Shown here: in pieces, positions 6,140 to 6,318 of the stretch | Layout: every line of letters begins with the position of its first letter | Numbering within the stretch: the first letter of the stretch is position 1 | From: Pseudomonadota bacterium | GTDB taxonomy: Bacteria; Pseudomonadota; Alphaproteobacteria; Rhizobiales; Xanthobacteraceae | Length of the DNA: 6,318 nt | Reading direction: 5' to 3' | NCBI GenBank assembly: GCA_023390695.1 | Contig: JAEWCJ010000111.1 | Coordinates: forward strand, 1-6,318 | Made by a program: the position numbers and the translations under genes | The notes under the pieces: generated by a model | Seen by the model: only the letters and a program-made list of their open reading frames with translations | What the model was told of the DNA's origin: nothing | Database searches by the model: none

Positions 6140-6318
6140 CGTCGGGCAGGCCGGGCGGCAAGTCCGTCGCCAGAAGTGTCACCGGCGCGGACAAGGTCGC
6201 GGAGGAGGGCGTCACCCTTGGTATCACCCTTGGCGCCGCCCGCCGCGATGCGGCGTGCGCTGCGGTCTTCCGGCGCTTGATCTTCCGGATGGCGCGACGA
6301 TCCGCGAGGATGTGGAGG
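6136..6318 (-). CDS. Possible 3' end of an unidentified minus-strand gene (partial)
   Basis: On the minus strand a frame is open from the right edge to a TAG at 6138-6136, giving about 60 residues of a C-terminus. It is charged and rich in Ala, Gly, Asp and Arg, for example ALLRDLVRAGDTSGDGLAA, and contains a 12-base in-frame tandem repeat giving KGDTKGD. It resembles a disordered tail and cannot be assigned. Its stop shares the self-complementary CTAG with the stop of the plus-strand gene, so the two would converge with no spacer. G/C at third positions is only about 63%, lower than its neighbours appear, and frames on the other strand are also partly open. It may simply be intergenic sequence. 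Confidence 0.3.
   Translation of the reverse strand, partial: PPHPRGSSRHPEDQAPEDRSARRIAAGGAKGDTKGDALLRDLVRAGDTSGDGLAARPARR

Overview
The window is GC-rich with strong G/C preference at third codon positions. It carries intergenic palindromes built on a CTCCCC(C)-loop-GGGGGAG core. This, the Tat-exported oxidoreductase and the TRAP transporter point to an alphaproteobacterium of the order Hyphomicrobiales, most likely a Bradyrhizobium/Rhodopseudomonas/Xanthobacteraceae-type genome. That placement is an inference from style, not from a marker gene.

Layout. (1) 1-39: a C/G-rich palindromic repeat. (2) 92-1417 (+): a complete large permease of a TRAP transporter (DctM type); no solute receptor or small permease gene is visible. 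(3) 1418-1603: a spacer that looks repeat-derived. (4) 1604-3454 (+): a Tat-exported FAD oxidoreductase resembling spermidine dehydrogenase. (5) 3455-3665: a cluster of three G/C hairpins of the same family as the left-edge repeat, lying between two convergent genes. (6) 3666-4592 (-): a ZnuA-like periplasmic substrate-binding protein whose metal site looks altered and which has no permease or ATPase gene beside it. (7) 4593-4684: a divergent promoter region with a perfect TATAAT facing the binding-protein gene. (8) 4685-5107 (+): a small secreted protein with a META/HslJ-like C-terminal half. (9) 5180-6139 (+): a secreted, methionine-rich protein of unknown function. (10) 6136-6318 (-): the possible 3' end of a further gene running in from the right.

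Working together. The TRAP permease and the oxidoreductase share a strand and could belong to one uptake/catabolism locus, but the 186-base spacer makes co-transcription uncertain. On the right, three consecutive genes all encode exported proteins (binding protein, META-like protein, Met-rich protein), so this half is an envelope or periplasm cluster. No phage, plasmid, CRISPR, toxin-antitoxin or defence module is visible, and I found no clearly new system. The items most worth a second look are the degenerate metal site of the binding protein, the Met/Cys-containing secreted protein and the compound hairpin repeat.
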